From assembly GCA_009691025.1 (NCBI GenBank), contig SHWB01000015.1, positions 1-38,858 on the forward strand: a DNA stretch of 38,858 bases, given 5' to 3'. Below are positions 9,945 to 18,633 of the stretch, piece by piece (the first letter of the stretch is position 1; each line of letters starts with the position of its first letter). A program made the translations under genes and the position numbers. The notes under the pieces are model-generated. The model was not told where the DNA came from. It did not search any database and saw only the letters and a list, made by a program, of their open reading frames with translations. The stretch is from Alphaproteobacteria bacterium (GTDB taxonomy: Bacteria; Pseudomonadota; Alphaproteobacteria; UBA6615).

Positions 9945-10412
9945 TCAGCCGGCGATGGCGGGATCGCCCACGAGCAGGCGGCGCATGTTGAGGCCCTCCT
10001 CGCGCATGTGGCGGGCGGCAGCAGCGAATTCACACCGGTTGAGCCAGGCGCCGAGCGGGCCGATGCGCAGCCGGAGGGTCTGGCGGACGATCACCTCGTC
10101 GCCGTCGACCTCGATGGCGAAGGCGGTCGACGGCAGGATCAGGCGGAATAGGCGGTTGGTTGGCGCGAACTCGATCAGCCGTCCGGGCAGGACGCGCGTC
10201 AGGCGCACGGTCTTGCGCAGCAGTTTGCCGGCGATCCGTTCCTCGAAATGGAACGTCACGCCCTTGGCGATGTCGCGCCCGGCGACCCAGCGAAAGGACA
10301 GGTGATCGTGGTGCCAGCGCAGGTAATTGTCTGCCATGCCCTCGAAGAAGGCTAAAACGCGGTCGGGGGTCGTGTGGATACGGACGCTGTCAGCGAGGAT
10401 CATGGTCCCCAA
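9945..10412 (-). CDS. SRPBCC-family protein (unknown ligand)
   Basis: A 155-residue protein with no signal peptide or membrane segment. It opens MILADSVRIHTTPDRVLAFF, followed by alternating strands such as VTFHFEERIAG and GRLIEFAPTN, and a final Arg-rich helix. This is the pattern of the START/polyketide-cyclase-like (SRPBCC) hydrophobic-ligand fold. I see no motif that fixes a function. It lies between divL and ahcY on the same strand with gaps of 50 and 91 bases. The second methionine (MILAD) is an equally good start. Confidence 0.6.
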   Translation of the reverse strand: MGTMILADSVRIHTTPDRVLAFFEGMADNYLRWHHDHLSFRWVAGRDIAKGVTFHFEERIAGKLLRKTVRLTRVLPGRLIEFAPTNRLFRLILPSTAFAIEVDGDEVIVRQTLRLRIGPLGAWLNRCEFAAAARHMREEGLNMRRLLVGDPAIAG

Positions 10413-10465
10413 CCGCCAGCGCGGATCGTGCGCGTCGTTGCGTGCCCGTGCAACGCCGGCGCACC

Positions 10466-10490
10466 CTCGCCGCCCTGCGGGGGCGGCGAG
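10466..10490 (-). terminator. Hairpin downstream of ahcY
   Basis: CTCGCCGCC at 10466-10474 pairs perfectly with GGCGGCGAG at 10482-10490 across a 7-base loop, starting 13 bases after the ahcY stop codon. No U-run follows, so if it ends the ahcY transcript it would be an atypical or processing hairpin. Confidence 0.35.
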
Positions 10491-10503
10491 AGGCGAGGCC
10501 CGA

Positions 10504-11913
10504 TCAGTAGCGGTAATGGTCCGGCTTATAGGGACCGCCGGCCGGCACGCCGATGTAGCTCGACTGGCGCGTCGATAGGACCGACAGCTTGACGCCGAGC
10601 TTGTCGAGATGCAGTCGCGCCACCTTCTCGTCGAGGTGCTTGGGCAGAACGTAGACCTGCTTCTCGTACTTCTCGGGATGCGTCCACAGCTCGATCTGGG
10701 CGATCACCTGGTTGGTGAAGGAGGCGCTCATCACGAAGCTGGGATGACCGGTGGCGCAGCCGAGATTCACGAGGCGGCCTTCGGCTAGCACGATGATGCT
10801 CTTGCCGTCGGGGAACTCGACCTCGTCGACTTGCGGCTTGACGTTGTGCCACTTGAAATTGCGCAGCGCCGCGATTTGGATCTCGCTGTCGAAGTGGCCG
10901 ATGTTGCAGACGATGGCGCGGTGCTTCATCGAGCGCATGTGCTCGACCGTGATAACGTCGAGGTTGCCGGTGGCGGTGACGAAGATGTCGCCCAGCGCCG
11001 CGGCCTCGTCCATCGTGACCACCTGATAGCCTTCCATCGCCGCCTGCAGGGCGCAGATCGGGTCGACTTCGGTGACCAGCACCCGTGCACCCTGGGTGCG
11101 CAGGGCCACGGCGCAGCCCTTGCCGACATAGCCGTAGCCGGCGACGACGCAGATCTTGCCGGCGATCATCACGTCGGTCGCCCGTTTGATGCCGTCGACC
11201 AGGCTCTCGCGGCAGCCATACAGGTTGTCGAACTTCGATTTGGTGACGGAGTCGTTGACGTTGATCGCCGGGAAGGCGAGGCGGCCTTCCTTAGCCATCA
11301 CGTAGAGGCGGTGCACGCCAGTGGTCGTCTCCTCCGAGACGCCGCGGATGCTGGCCAGGCACTTGGCGTACCAGCCGGGCTTCTCGGCATTGCGCTTCTT
11401 GATCGCGGCGTAGAGGAATTCCTCTTCCTCGTTCTCCGGCTTGCCGGCCAGAGACGGGTCTTTCTCGGCGCGGGCGCCGAGGTGGATCAGCAGCGTGGCG
11501 TCGCCGCCGTCGTCGAGGATCATGTTGGGCACGCCGCCGTCCGCCCATTCGAAGATGCGGTGCGTATAGTCCCAGTAGTCCCGCAGGGATTCGCCCTTCC
11601 AGGCGAAGACCGGCGTGCCGGCGGCGGCGATGGCCGCGGCGGCCTGGTCCTGGGTCGAGAATATGTTGCACGACGCCCAGCGCACGTCGGCGCCCAGCGC
11701 CTTCAGCGTCTCGATCAGCACCGCCGTCTGGATCGTCATGTGCAGGGAGCCGGCGACCCGCGCGCCCTTGAGCGGCTGGGACGCGCCGAATTCCTCGCGC
11801 GTGGCCATCAGGCCCGGCATTTCGGTTTCGGCCAGCTCGATCTCGCGCCGGCCCCAGTCGGCGAGCTTCATGTTGGCGACGCGGTATTCGCTCTCGGGCA
11901 GTTTCGCGGCCAT
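10504..11913 (-). CDS. ahcY: Adenosylhomocysteinase (S-adenosyl-L-homocysteine hydrolase)
   Basis: A protein of 469 residues that hydrolyses S-adenosylhomocysteine to adenosine and homocysteine, keeping methyltransferases free of product inhibition. Visible family segments are [15 protein letters not shown], the catalytic-domain [19 protein letters not shown], the NAD-binding [10 protein letters not shown] and the C-terminal end PYKPDHYRY. It includes the roughly 40-residue insertion found in many bacterial enzymes (the [14 protein letters not shown] region). A sigma-70-like promoter lies just upstream. The position next to HPr, the HPr kinase module and divL is conserved in the class. No lesion is seen. 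Confidence 0.97.
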   Translation of the reverse strand: MAAKLPESEYRVANMKLADWGRREIELAETEMPGLMATREEFGASQPLKGARVAGSLHMTIQTAVLIETLKALGADVRWASCNIFSTQDQAAAAIAAAGTPVFAWKGESLRDYWDYTHRIFEWADGGVPNMILDDGGDATLLIHLGARAEKDPSLAGKPENEEEEFLYAAIKKRNAEKPGWYAKCLASIRGVSEETTTGVHRLYVMAKEGRLAFPAINVNDSVTKSKFDNLYGCRESLVDGIKRATDVMIAGKICVVAGYGYVGKGCAVALRTQGARVLVTEVDPICALQAAMEGYQVVTMDEAAALGDIFVTATGNLDVITVEHMRSMKHRAIVCNIGHFDSEIQIAALRNFKWHNVKPQVDEVEFPDGKSIIVLAEGRLVNLGCATGHPSFVMSASFTNQVIAQIELWTHPEKYEKQVYVLPKHLDEKVARLHLDKLGVKLSVLSTRQSSYIGVPAGGPYKPDHYRY

Positions 11914-11984
11914 CGCGGGACGTCTCCTTCGGCGTCTTGGGGGGGGTGGGCGGTTCGCGGCGCCAAGCCGGGCGGCGACGCCGC

Positions 11985-12013
11985 GCTATAGCAGACCGTA
12001 CGGAGGCTCACAA
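11985..12013 (-). promoter_or_regulatory. Putative sigma-70 promoter of ahcY
   Basis: On the minus strand TTGTGA (12008-12013) is followed after 17 bases by TATAGC (11985-11990), 72 bases upstream of the ahcY ATG. A perfect 12-bp palindrome CGGGACGTCCCG lies 38 bases further upstream (12051-12062). It could be a regulator site or the end of the ptsH transcript; nothing in the sequence decides between them. Confidence 0.45.
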
Positions 12014-12119
12014 CTTTGGGCGGCCTTTGGATTCCACCTTTTTTGCCCCTCGGGACGTCCCGCGGACACGACCGGCAGCGTGGGCAGGCGCGGCCGGACC
12101 GGCGGCGGGTTGCGCGCCG

Positions 12120-12407
12120 TCAGCCTTCGCCGAAGCCGGATGCCACTAGCCCGGCCAGCGCGTCGAGGGCGGCGGCGGCGTCGTTGCCGAAAGCGGCGAC
12201 GACGATTTCCTCGCCCGGCCCGGCGGCCAGCATCATCAGGCCCATGATCGAGGTGCCGGGCACGGTCGTGCCGCTGCGCGAGACTTCGATCGCGGCGTCG
12301 AACTGGCTGGCGAGTTTGACGAAGGCGGCGGCCGCGCGGGCGTGCAGCCCCTTGCGGTTGACGATGGTCAGGCGCCGCGGCAGCGGCACGCCGGCGCCGC
12401 CGCTCAT
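12120..12407 (-). CDS. ptsH: HPr-family phosphocarrier protein (PTS-Ntr type)
   Basis: A 95-residue protein with the phosphorylation site KGLHARAAAAF (His22) and the regulatory serine region GTSIMGLMML, the site used by HPr kinase. It lies directly after the EIIA(man) gene (ATGA overlap) and in one run with rapZ and hprK. This supports a regulatory, nitrogen-type PTS rather than sugar uptake. Enzyme I is not in the window. Phosphorylation on His22 (by EI) and on the serine (by HprK downstream) is inferred from the family. Confidence 0.93.
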   Translation of the reverse strand: MSGGAGVPLPRRLTIVNRKGLHARAAAAFVKLASQFDAAIEVSRSGTTVPGTSIMGLMMLAAGPGEEIVVAAFGNDAAAALDALAGLVASGFGEG

Positions 12408-12820
12408 CCCTGGTCGAGCAGGGCCGAGGCGACGCTGATGTATTTGCGCCCGGCCTCCTGGGCCGCCGCGACGGCCTCCGCGATCGGCCGTTCGGCGCGC
12501 ACGCTGGCGAGCTTGATCAGCATCGGCAGGTTGACCCCGGCGATGACCTCGATCGGTCCGCCCCCAGGCCGTGCCGTATCCATGATCGAGATGGCAAGGT
12601 TCGACGGCGTGCCGCCGAACATGTCAGTCAGCACGATGACGCCGCCGCCCGTGTCGACCCGCATGACCGCGTCGACGATGTCCTGGCGCCGCCGCTCCAT
12701 GTCGTCGTCGGGGCCGATCGAGACCACGTCCGCCTGGGTCTGCGGTCCGACGACATGTTCCAGCGCGGCGAGGAATTCGACGCACAGCCGGCCATGGGTG
12801 ACGAGCACGATACCGATCAT
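12404..12820 (-). CDS. PTS EIIA component, mannose family (regulatory)
   Basis: A 138-residue EIIA(man)-type protein with the phosphorylation site VLVTHG (His9) and the signature TDMFGGTPSNLA near residue 65. No IIB, IIC or IID genes are present, so it is probably a signalling EIIA receiving phosphate from HPr. This is usual in alphaproteobacteria that carry the hprK-EIIA-HPr group. The start ATG shares a base with the rapZ stop (TAATG), and the end overlaps ptsH by four bases. Confidence 0.92.
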   Translation of the reverse strand: MIGIVLVTHGRLCVEFLAALEHVVGPQTQADVVSIGPDDDMERRRQDIVDAVMRVDTGGGVIVLTDMFGGTPSNLAISIMDTARPGGGPIEVIAGVNLPMLIKLASVRAERPIAEAVAAAQEAGRKYISVASALLDQG

Positions 12821-13752
12821 TAATCCCCCTTGCTGGCCGTGCCGCCGTCGCCCGCGAGTTCGCGGTGATTCACTTCTGCCCTGGCGCCGCGTGCCGCGAG
12901 CCAGGCGGCCAGCCGTTCGGCCGCATAGACCGAGCGGTGGCGCCCGCCCGTGCAGCCGACGGCGATGGTCAGGTAGCTTTTGCCTTCCTGATTGAAGCGC
13001 GGCAACAGGCGGTCGAGCAATGCCGTCAGTTCGGCGAAGAAGCCGGGCCAGTCGGGATCGGCCGCGATGTATTCGCCGACCGCGGCGTCGCGGCCGGTCA
13101 TCGGCCGCATCGTGTCGACGTAATGCGGATTGCGCAGGAAGCGCACGTCGAAGACGAGGTCGGCGTCGCGCGGCAGGCCGTGGCGGTAGGAAAAGGAGGT
13201 GACGAAGACCGGAGGGACGCCGGCCGTCACGGCGCCCAGCCGTTCCACCAGTTCGCGCGCTAATCCGCGCACCGAGGTGTGCGAGGTGTCGAGGACGATG
13301 TCCGCCGCCGCGCGCAGGGGCGCCAGCAGAACGCGCTCGGCGGCAATGCCGTCGGTGACCGGCCGGTAGACGGCTAGGGGGTGGCGGCGCCGCGTCTCAG
13401 TATAGCGGCGACGCAGTATTTCCTCGTCGCAGTCGAGGAAGACGACATCGACGCGGCCGGCGGCACCGGCGCGCGCGGCCGCCAGTTCCTCCGTGAATGC
13501 CGCGGTGGAAAAATCGCGCGTGCGCACGTCAATGCCGATGGCGAGACCGCGGCCCTGCGCTGGCCCCTGGCGCACCAGAGGGCCGAGCAGGCGCATGGGC
13601 AGATTGTCGACGGCCTCGCAGCCTGCGTCCTCGAGGACTTTCAGAGCGCTGGTGTGGCCGGCGCCGGACAGCCCCGTCACCAGCACGACACGGCCGGCAA
13701 GGCCGGTGGCGGTGCCGGGCTCCGTCGTCTGGGCGGTCGTTGCGTCGCTCAT
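12820..13752 (-). CDS. rapZ: RNase adapter / nucleotide-binding protein RapZ
   Basis: A 310-residue member of the RapZ (YvcJ) family. It has the P-loop-like VTGLSGAGHTSALKVLED near residues 25-42, DAGCEAVDNLP, a central VFLDCDEEILRRRYTETRR segment and the C-terminal VGCTGGRHRSVYAAERLA. RapZ proteins bind small RNA or amino-sugar ligands and, in enterobacteria, control GlmS. In the Walker A motif the usual Lys is His33. Alphaproteobacterial members often have Arg here, so GTP hydrolysis should not be assumed. The start overlaps the hprK stop (ATGA). The last 20 residues are a weakly conserved tail. Confidence 0.92.
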   Translation of the reverse strand: MSDATTAQTTEPGTATGLAGRVVLVTGLSGAGHTSALKVLEDAGCEAVDNLPMRLLGPLVRQGPAQGRGLAIGIDVRTRDFSTAAFTEELAAARAGAAGRVDVVFLDCDEEILRRRYTETRRRHPLAVYRPVTDGIAAERVLLAPLRAAADIVLDTSHTSVRGLARELVERLGAVTAGVPPVFVTSFSYRHGLPRDADLVFDVRFLRNPHYVDTMRPMTGRDAAVGEYIAADPDWPGFFAELTALLDRLLPRFNQEGKSYLTIAVGCTGGRHRSVYAAERLAAWLAARGARAEVNHRELAGDGGTASKGD

Positions 13753-14234
13753 GTCGCGGACCCGGCTGTCGCGGGCGGACTATCGCCGGCCGCCAGCGCG
13801 ACGGCAAGCCGCACCTTGGCGACCGCGGAGTCCTCGAAGGCCGCCAGGCGCAAGAGGGGCAGGACGATCCCGCCGAGCGTCACGGTGGCCGGCTCCGGCA
13901 GCCGCTCGACGGCCGCGCGCTCCGTCAGGTCTACCGCCAGCACGAGGCGGGCACGCGCGAGCGCCGGCACGGCGACGATGCCGAGTCCGCGCACCTCGAT
14001 CCGACCGGAAAGCGCCGTCGGCGCGGCGGCGAACAGGACGGCGGATTCGCTCGCGAGGCAGACCTGGTCGTCGGCGACGAGCCGGCCCCCGGCGTCCATC
14101 AGGCGCAGCGCGAGGTCGGACTTGCCAGCCCCGGACGGTCCGCGCAACAGCACACCGCGCCATGCCGGCATCATGCCGGGTGGTGCCGGCAAGGCGACGG
14201 CAGTCGCATGGATGAGGACATCGCCGATGGCCAC
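13749..14234 (-). CDS. hprK: HPr kinase/phosphorylase, short alphaproteobacterial form
   Basis: A 161-residue protein consisting only of the catalytic domain, with the P-loop GPSGAGKSD (Lys38), ADDQVCL and the EVRGLGIVAVP signature. The longer Gram-positive HprK has an extra N-terminal domain; the short form is normal in this class. I chose the GTG at 14232-14234 because it gives the family N-terminus (VAIGDVLIHATAVAL); the open frame continues upstream without any conserved sequence. It heads the run hprK-rapZ-EIIA-ptsH. In most relatives chvG lies directly upstream; here an AEC transporter separates them. The divergent gap 14235-14490 has no clear gene. Confidence 0.88.
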   Translation of the reverse strand: MAIGDVLIHATAVALPAPPGMMPAWRGVLLRGPSGAGKSDLALRLMDAGGRLVADDQVCLASESAVLFAAAPTALSGRIEVRGLGIVAVPALARARLVLAVDLTERAAVERLPEPATVTLGGIVLPLLRLAAFEDSAVAKVRLAVALAAGDSPPATAGSAT

Positions 14235-14490
14235 GCCTGACACCTTCCTGCCGGCCCGACTGAAGCGCCGGGTCGCTTCGGTTCGGCAATAGTAGCGTCC
14301 GCCGCGCCGTCCGGCGTCCCCGCTTGCCTCATTCGCCGTTTCCGGCGCCATTTGCCTCGCGACGAGACCCTTCGCGCCTCGCGGCCAGCGGAAGGGGGGG
14401 GCCGAATGGCCGGCTGGTCCTCCTGTCGCCAGGACACCGCGGCGTGCTACCCAGCGGCCAGCCCTCCCCCAGTTTAAAGCGGCTCCGCGC

Positions 14491-15366
14491 GTGATCGCCG
14501 TCCTGGCCCAGATTCTCGTTCCGGTCTTCGTCACCATCGCCGTCGGATTCGGCTGGGGCAAGCGCGGGCCGGAATTCCCGACGCGGTTCATCACCACACT
14601 CAACACCTGGGTCGCCGCGCCATGCCTGATCGTGGCGACGCTGTCGCGGGTCGAACTGACGCCGGCGGCCTTTACCGAGATGGCCCTCGCCAGCGCCATC
14701 GCGATGGCCGTCTTCATGGCGGTCGGCGCCGTCGCGCTGACGGCGCTGCGCCTGCCGCTGCGGACGTTCCTGCCGGCCGTGATGTGCCCCAATATCGGCA
14801 ATCTCGGGCTGCCGGTGGCGCTGTTCACCTTCGGCCAGGTCGGGCTGGCGCTGGCAATCGCCAACTACGTCGTCTTCGCCATCGGCCAGTTCATCCTCGC
14901 ACCGGCGATCATGGCCGGGCGCTTCGCGCCGGCGGCGGTGCTGTGCCAGCCGGTGATCTGGGCGACGCTGCTCGGCCTCGTCTTCGTCATTGGCGGGGTC
15001 GAGCCGCCGCGCTGGTTCGCCAACACCGTCTCGCTGATTGGCCAGGCGGCGATCCCGCTGATTCTCATGTCGCTCGGGGCGGCGCTGGCCAGCCTGCGCA
15101 TCGGCACGCTCCACCGGCCGCTCGTGGTGGCGCTGCTGCGCGTCGGTCCGGGTATCGCCACCGGCTTTGCGCTGGGCTGGGCCTTCGGGTTGGAGGGTGC
15201 TGCGCGTGGCATCCTAGTGCTGCAATGCGCCATGCCCTCGGCGGTGTTCAACTATCTCTGGGCGCAGATCTACGACCGTTCGCCGCAGGAGGTGGCGGGC
15301 GCGGTTATGGTCTCGACGCTGCTGGTCTTCGCCGCCCTGCCGCTGCTGGTCTGGTCCGTCGTCTGA
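14491..15366 (+). CDS. AEC-family (auxin efflux carrier-like) transporter
   Basis: A 291-residue integral membrane protein with about ten hydrophobic segments, from IAVLAQILVPVFVTIAVGFGW to TLLVFAALPLLVWSVV. The conserved mid-membrane motif MCPNIGNLGLPVALF (N-x-G-N-x-G-L-P) places it in the bile/auxin transporter superfamily that includes MdcF-like malonate carriers. The substrate is unknown. The start is GTG at 14491. It is transcribed against its neighbours, ends four bases short of the chvG stop, and interrupts the chvG-hprK linkage, so it is probably a local insertion. Codon use looks like that of the neighbours. Confidence 0.85.
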   Translation: MIAVLAQILVPVFVTIAVGFGWGKRGPEFPTRFITTLNTWVAAPCLIVATLSRVELTPAAFTEMALASAIAMAVFMAVGAVALTALRLPLRTFLPAVMCPNIGNLGLPVALFTFGQVGLALAIANYVVFAIGQFILAPAIMAGRFAPAAVLCQPVIWATLLGLVFVIGGVEPPRWFANTVSLIGQAAIPLILMSLGAALASLRIGTLHRPLVVALLRVGPGIATGFALGWAFGLEGAARGILVLQCAMPSAVFNYLWAQIYDRSPQEVAGAVMVSTLLVFAALPLLVWSVV

Positions 15367-15370
15367 CCGC

Positions 15371-17101
15371 TCAAGCCGCCGGCAGCTCGACGACGAAGCG
15401 CGCGCCGGCGATGTGGCCGTCGGGGTGGCGGCGGTTTTCCGCCCGGATGGTGCCGCCGAAGGCCTCGACGATCTGGCGCGAGATCGACAGGCCGAGACCA
15501 GAATGGGTGCCGAAGCGGCCGCCATCAGCGCCGGGGCCGGAGGTCGGCCGGTCGGAGTAGAAGCGGCGGAAGATCGAATCGAGATTGGCCTCGGGCATGC
15601 CCGGGCCCTCGTCGTCGATGGTCACGCGCACCGCGTCGCGGCCGTCGCCGCCCGTCGCACGCCGGGTGACGACGGTGATGACGCCGCCCGGCGGGCTGAA
15701 CGACAGCGCGTTGACGATGACATTGCGGAATACCTGCCCTATCCGCTCATCGATCGCCTGTACCGACAGCGCGCCGGGGGCGGCGGCGGTCGGCAGGTCG
15801 AGGGCGAGGCGCGCGGCGCCGGCCGGCAGCGTCGCCTCGAAGACTTCGATCAGCGTGGAGAGCAGGTGGTCGATATCGACCTTCTCAGCCTGCTCGCGCG
15901 CCAGCTCGGCATCGAGGCGCGAGGCGTCGGAAATGTCGCTGATCAGCCGGTCGAGCCGGCCGACATCGTCTACGATGATGCGCATCAGCTGCCGCTGCTG
16001 CGCGGGGTCGTCGACGCGCGCCACAGTTTCCACGGCGCTGCGCAGGGAAGTCAGCGGGTTCTTGATCTCGTGCGCGACATCGGCGGCGAAGCGCTCGATG
16101 GCGTCCATGCGCGCGCGCAGGGCCGAGGTCATGGCGCGCAGGTCGCGCGACAATTCGCCGACCTCGTCGTTGCGGTGGGTGAAGTCGGGGATCTCGACGC
16201 CTTGTCCGAAGCCGCGGCGCACGCGCTCGGCGGCGGCGGCGAGGCGCTGCAGCGGGCGGGCGATGGTGGCGGCGAGATAGAGCGACAGCATGATCGTCAC
16301 CGCCAGCGCGACGGCGGAAATGCGCAGGATGTCGAGACGCACGGCGTACATCGCCCGCTCGATGCCTTCGCCGCCGGAGGTCAGCATCATAGCGCCGACC
16401 ACCTGCCGATACCGCTGCACCGGCACGGCGACCGACAGCACTATGCTGCCGTGGCTGCGCCGCGCCATCGAGGCGATGAGGCCTTCCAGCGCCGCGACGG
16501 CCTCGGGGTAATCCGCGATCGAGGCCGGCCGGCTCTCGATATAGGGCGGCAGGTCGTGGCCGCCGGGCAGCACGTTGACGATGGCGTCGGCGACGATGTC
16601 CAGCAGGCCGCGCTCACCCGCGTCGGGCGCGGGCAATTCCTCGATCCGCACGATGCCGCGCGGCGCCGCCAGCAGCCTTGTGTCGGCGATCAGCTCGCCC
16701 TCTGGGTCGAACAGCCGTGCGCGCATGCCCATCGGTTCGACCAGCCGCAGCAGGATCTGGCCGCCGGCCAAGGGGTCGACGCGCTGGCCGAAGCCGGGCG
16801 CGGTGAAGACCGCGCCGCCGGCGACGGCGCCGGCGAAGATGCGGCCCTGGACGCGCAGCGCTTCCAGCTCGGCCTCTATCAGGCCGGCGCGGTACTCGCC
16901 GAGAAAGGCGAAGCCGCCGAGCGGCACTGCCAGCACGAGCAGGTTGATGGCGAGGATGCGCCGGGTCAGCGATGGGGACGGAAACAGCCGCCGCCGCGGC
17001 CGCGGGCCGGTGGCCTCGGCGGTGCCGCGCGGGCGCGCGGCTCGCCCTCTATGGCGGGCCGCGCCAGGGTGCGTTGCGTCCCTGTCGCTTCTGTCCAGCA
17101 C
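15371..17101 (-). CDS. chvG: Sensor histidine kinase ChvG (ExoS)
   Basis: A 576-residue membrane kinase. A basic N-terminal segment is followed by the first membrane helix (ILAINLLVLAVPLGGFAFL), a periplasmic sensor region, the second helix (ISAVALAVTIMLSLYLAAT), a HAMP region and the H-box ADVAHEIKNPLTSL with His344. The ATPase part has NVIVNALSFSPP, DEGPGMP and HSGLGLSIS. ChvG with ChvI controls envelope, acid and host-interaction genes, and in several species is gated by ExoR. ChvI lies just upstream on the same strand (35-base gap). The first 40 residues are low-complexity and the true start may be further in. Confidence 0.93.
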   Translation of the reverse strand: MLDRSDRDATHPGAARHRGRAARPRGTAEATGPRPRRRLFPSPSLTRRILAINLLVLAVPLGGFAFLGEYRAGLIEAELEALRVQGRIFAGAVAGGAVFTAPGFGQRVDPLAGGQILLRLVEPMGMRARLFDPEGELIADTRLLAAPRGIVRIEELPAPDAGERGLLDIVADAIVNVLPGGHDLPPYIESRPASIADYPEAVAALEGLIASMARRSHGSIVLSVAVPVQRYRQVVGAMMLTSGGEGIERAMYAVRLDILRISAVALAVTIMLSLYLAATIARPLQRLAAAAERVRRGFGQGVEIPDFTHRNDEVGELSRDLRAMTSALRARMDAIERFAADVAHEIKNPLTSLRSAVETVARVDDPAQQRQLMRIIVDDVGRLDRLISDISDASRLDAELAREQAEKVDIDHLLSTLIEVFEATLPAGAARLALDLPTAAAPGALSVQAIDERIGQVFRNVIVNALSFSPPGGVITVVTRRATGGDGRDAVRVTIDDEGPGMPEANLDSIFRRFYSDRPTSGPGADGGRFGTHSGLGLSISRQIVEAFGGTIRAENRRHPDGHIAGARFVVELPAA

Positions 17102-17136
17102 GACTGCCCCCGGAGGATGGCGCGGATCGGCCGCGT

Positions 17137-17832
17137 TCAGCTATCCTTGTAACGGTAGCCGAGGCCATAAAGCGTCTCTATATGGCCGAACTGCGGGTCG
17201 GATTCCTTGAATTTCCGCCGCAGCCGCTTGATGTGGCTGTCGATGGTGCGGTCCTCGACATACACCGCCTCGCCATAGGAGACGTCGATCAGTTGGTCGC
17301 GGCTCTTGACGTGGCCCGGCCGTACTGCGAGCGCCTGCAGGATGAGGAATTCCGTCACCGTCAGGCCGATCTCGTTGCCTTTCCACGAACACAGATGACG
17401 GGCGGGGTCGAGGATCAGCTCGCCGCGCGCCAGCACCTTGTCGGCGGCGCTGGTGGGCTTGCCGGCGCTGTCGCGGCGGCGCAGCACGGCGCGGATGCGT
17501 TCGATCAGCAGGCGCTGGGAGAACGGCTTGGTGATGTAGTCGTCGGCGCCCATGCGCAGGCCGAGCATCTCGTCTATCTCGTCGTCCTTGGAGGTCAGGA
17601 AGATGACCGGCACGGCGGAGTTCTGGCGCAGCTTGCCCAGCATCTCCATGCCGTCCATGCGCGGCATCTTGATGTCGAGGACGACGAGGTCGGCCGGGCG
17701 GGCGGTCAGCCCGCGCAGGGCTTCGTCGCCGTCGGCGAAGGTGCGGACCTGGAAGCCCTCCGATTCCAGGGCCATCGAGACCGAGGTAAGAATATTGCGG
17801 TCGTCGTCGACCAGCGCGATCGATTGGCCCAT
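17137..17832 (-). CDS. chvI: Response regulator transcription factor ChvI
   Basis: A 231-residue OmpR-family regulator. The receiver has the acidic pocket LVDDD, the phospho-acceptor Asp53 ([12 protein letters not shown]) and Lys102 (TKPF). The C-terminal winged helix includes [13 protein letters not shown] and [12 protein letters not shown]. The ATG at 17830-17832 gives the usual [14 protein letters not shown] start; the longer open frame upstream has no conserved sequence. It is cognate to ChvG. It is divergent from hupE across about 190 bases. Confidence 0.95.
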   Translation of the reverse strand: MGQSIALVDDDRNILTSVSMALESEGFQVRTFADGDEALRGLTARPADLVVLDIKMPRMDGMEMLGKLRQNSAVPVIFLTSKDDEIDEMLGLRMGADDYITKPFSQRLLIERIRAVLRRRDSAGKPTSAADKVLARGELILDPARHLCSWKGNEIGLTVTEFLILQALAVRPGHVKSRDQLIDVSYGEAVYVEDRTIDSHIKRLRRKFKESDPQFGHIETLYGLGYRYKDS

Positions 17833-17931
17833 GTCTTGCTCCGAAGCCTGCGATCCGGCCCCCGGCGGGAACCCACGCCCTGCAGCATCCAGGGTCATTA
17901 TGGCGAATTTTCGACCGTTTCGGGGCGATGA

Positions 17932-17961
17932 TTGACCGTCCGGGGAAGCCGTCGCTATGGT
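17932..17961 (+). promoter_or_regulatory. Putative promoter of the hupE-SCO-hugZ-like run
   Basis: TTGACC (17932-17937) and TATGGT (17956-17961) are 18 bases apart and lie 60 bases before the HupE ATG. The -35 hexamer is near consensus, the -10 only fair. Confidence 0.4.
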
Positions 17962-18020
17962 CCGACCCGCAGCCGGGCAGTGGCCCGCTGCGCCACCTTC
18001 CGCGCGAAAGGTTTGCCGCA

Positions 18021-18623
18021 ATGCCGAAGCGCCTGTCCGTCGCCGCGCTCACCGCGCTGCCCGTCCTGCTGCTCGCCGGGGCCGCGTCGGCCCATACCGG
18101 CCAGCACGATCATGGCGGCCTCGTGGCCGGGCTCCTGCATCCCGTTTTCGGCCTCGACCACCTGCTCGCCATGGTTGCCGTCGGCGCCTGGTCGGCGCGG
18201 CAGGGCGGACGGGCCATGTGGGCGGTGCCGGCGGCGTTCGTCGCGCTGATGGCCGTCGGCGCGGCGCTGGCCGGGTCCGGTGTCGTCTTGCCGCTGGTCG
18301 AGCCTGGCATAGCGCTGTCGGTCGTCCTGTTGGGGGCCCTGCTGGCGCTGGATCGCCGGCTGCCGATGGCGGCGGGCGTGGCGCTCGCGGGCGTCTTCGC
18401 GCTGGCGCACGGCCAGGCCCACGGCGGCGAGATGCCGCTGGCTGCAGATCCGGTCGCCTACGGCCTGGCATTCCTGCTCACGACGGCGGTATTGCACGCC
18501 ACCGGCGCCGTGCTGGTGCTCTTCGCGGTGCGTCGTTTCGCCGGCCTGCCGGAACGCTGGTCGATGCGCGTTGCCGGCGCCGCGGTGGCGTTGGCGGGAG
18601 CCGGCCTCGCGGCCGGCGGCTGA
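18021..18623 (+). CDS. HupE/UreJ family membrane protein (metal transport)
   Basis: A 200-residue protein with a signal peptide ([18 protein letters not shown]), followed by a His-rich segment HTGQHDHGG and the family signature [20 protein letters not shown] second His motif, [12 protein letters not shown], and about six membrane helices follow. HupE/UreJ proteins are regarded as nickel (or other divalent metal) permeases linked to hydrogenase or urease, but neither is in the window. Here the gene lies 10 bases before an SCO copper chaperone gene, so copper or cobalt is just as possible. I chose the ATG at 18021 because it places the signal peptide at the N-terminus. Confidence 0.85.
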   Translation: MPKRLSVAALTALPVLLLAGAASAHTGQHDHGGLVAGLLHPVFGLDHLLAMVAVGAWSARQGGRAMWAVPAAFVALMAVGAALAGSGVVLPLVEPGIALSVVLLGALLALDRRLPMAAGVALAGVFALAHGQAHGGEMPLAADPVAYGLAFLLTTAVLHATGAVLVLFAVRRFAGLPERWSMRVAGAAVALAGAGLAAGG

Positions 18624-18633
18624 CGCGGGCGAG

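Noticed and set aside
5040-10790. Frequent CTAG tetranucleotides, mostly as Leu CTA before a G-starting codon
   Set aside because: Noticeable by eye because CTAG is often scarce in proteobacteria, but all are synonymous in intact genes and a rough expectation from base composition is higher than what I see. No feature is implied.
11914-12119. SAM or SAH riboswitch in front of ahcY
   Set aside because: I looked for the conserved stems of SAH and SAM-II elements on the minus strand and found none; the region shows only a promoter and a 12-bp palindrome.
17940-18020. Cobalamin riboswitch in front of hupE
   Set aside because: GC-rich fragments resemble parts of the B12 box, but their order is wrong and the core is absent.
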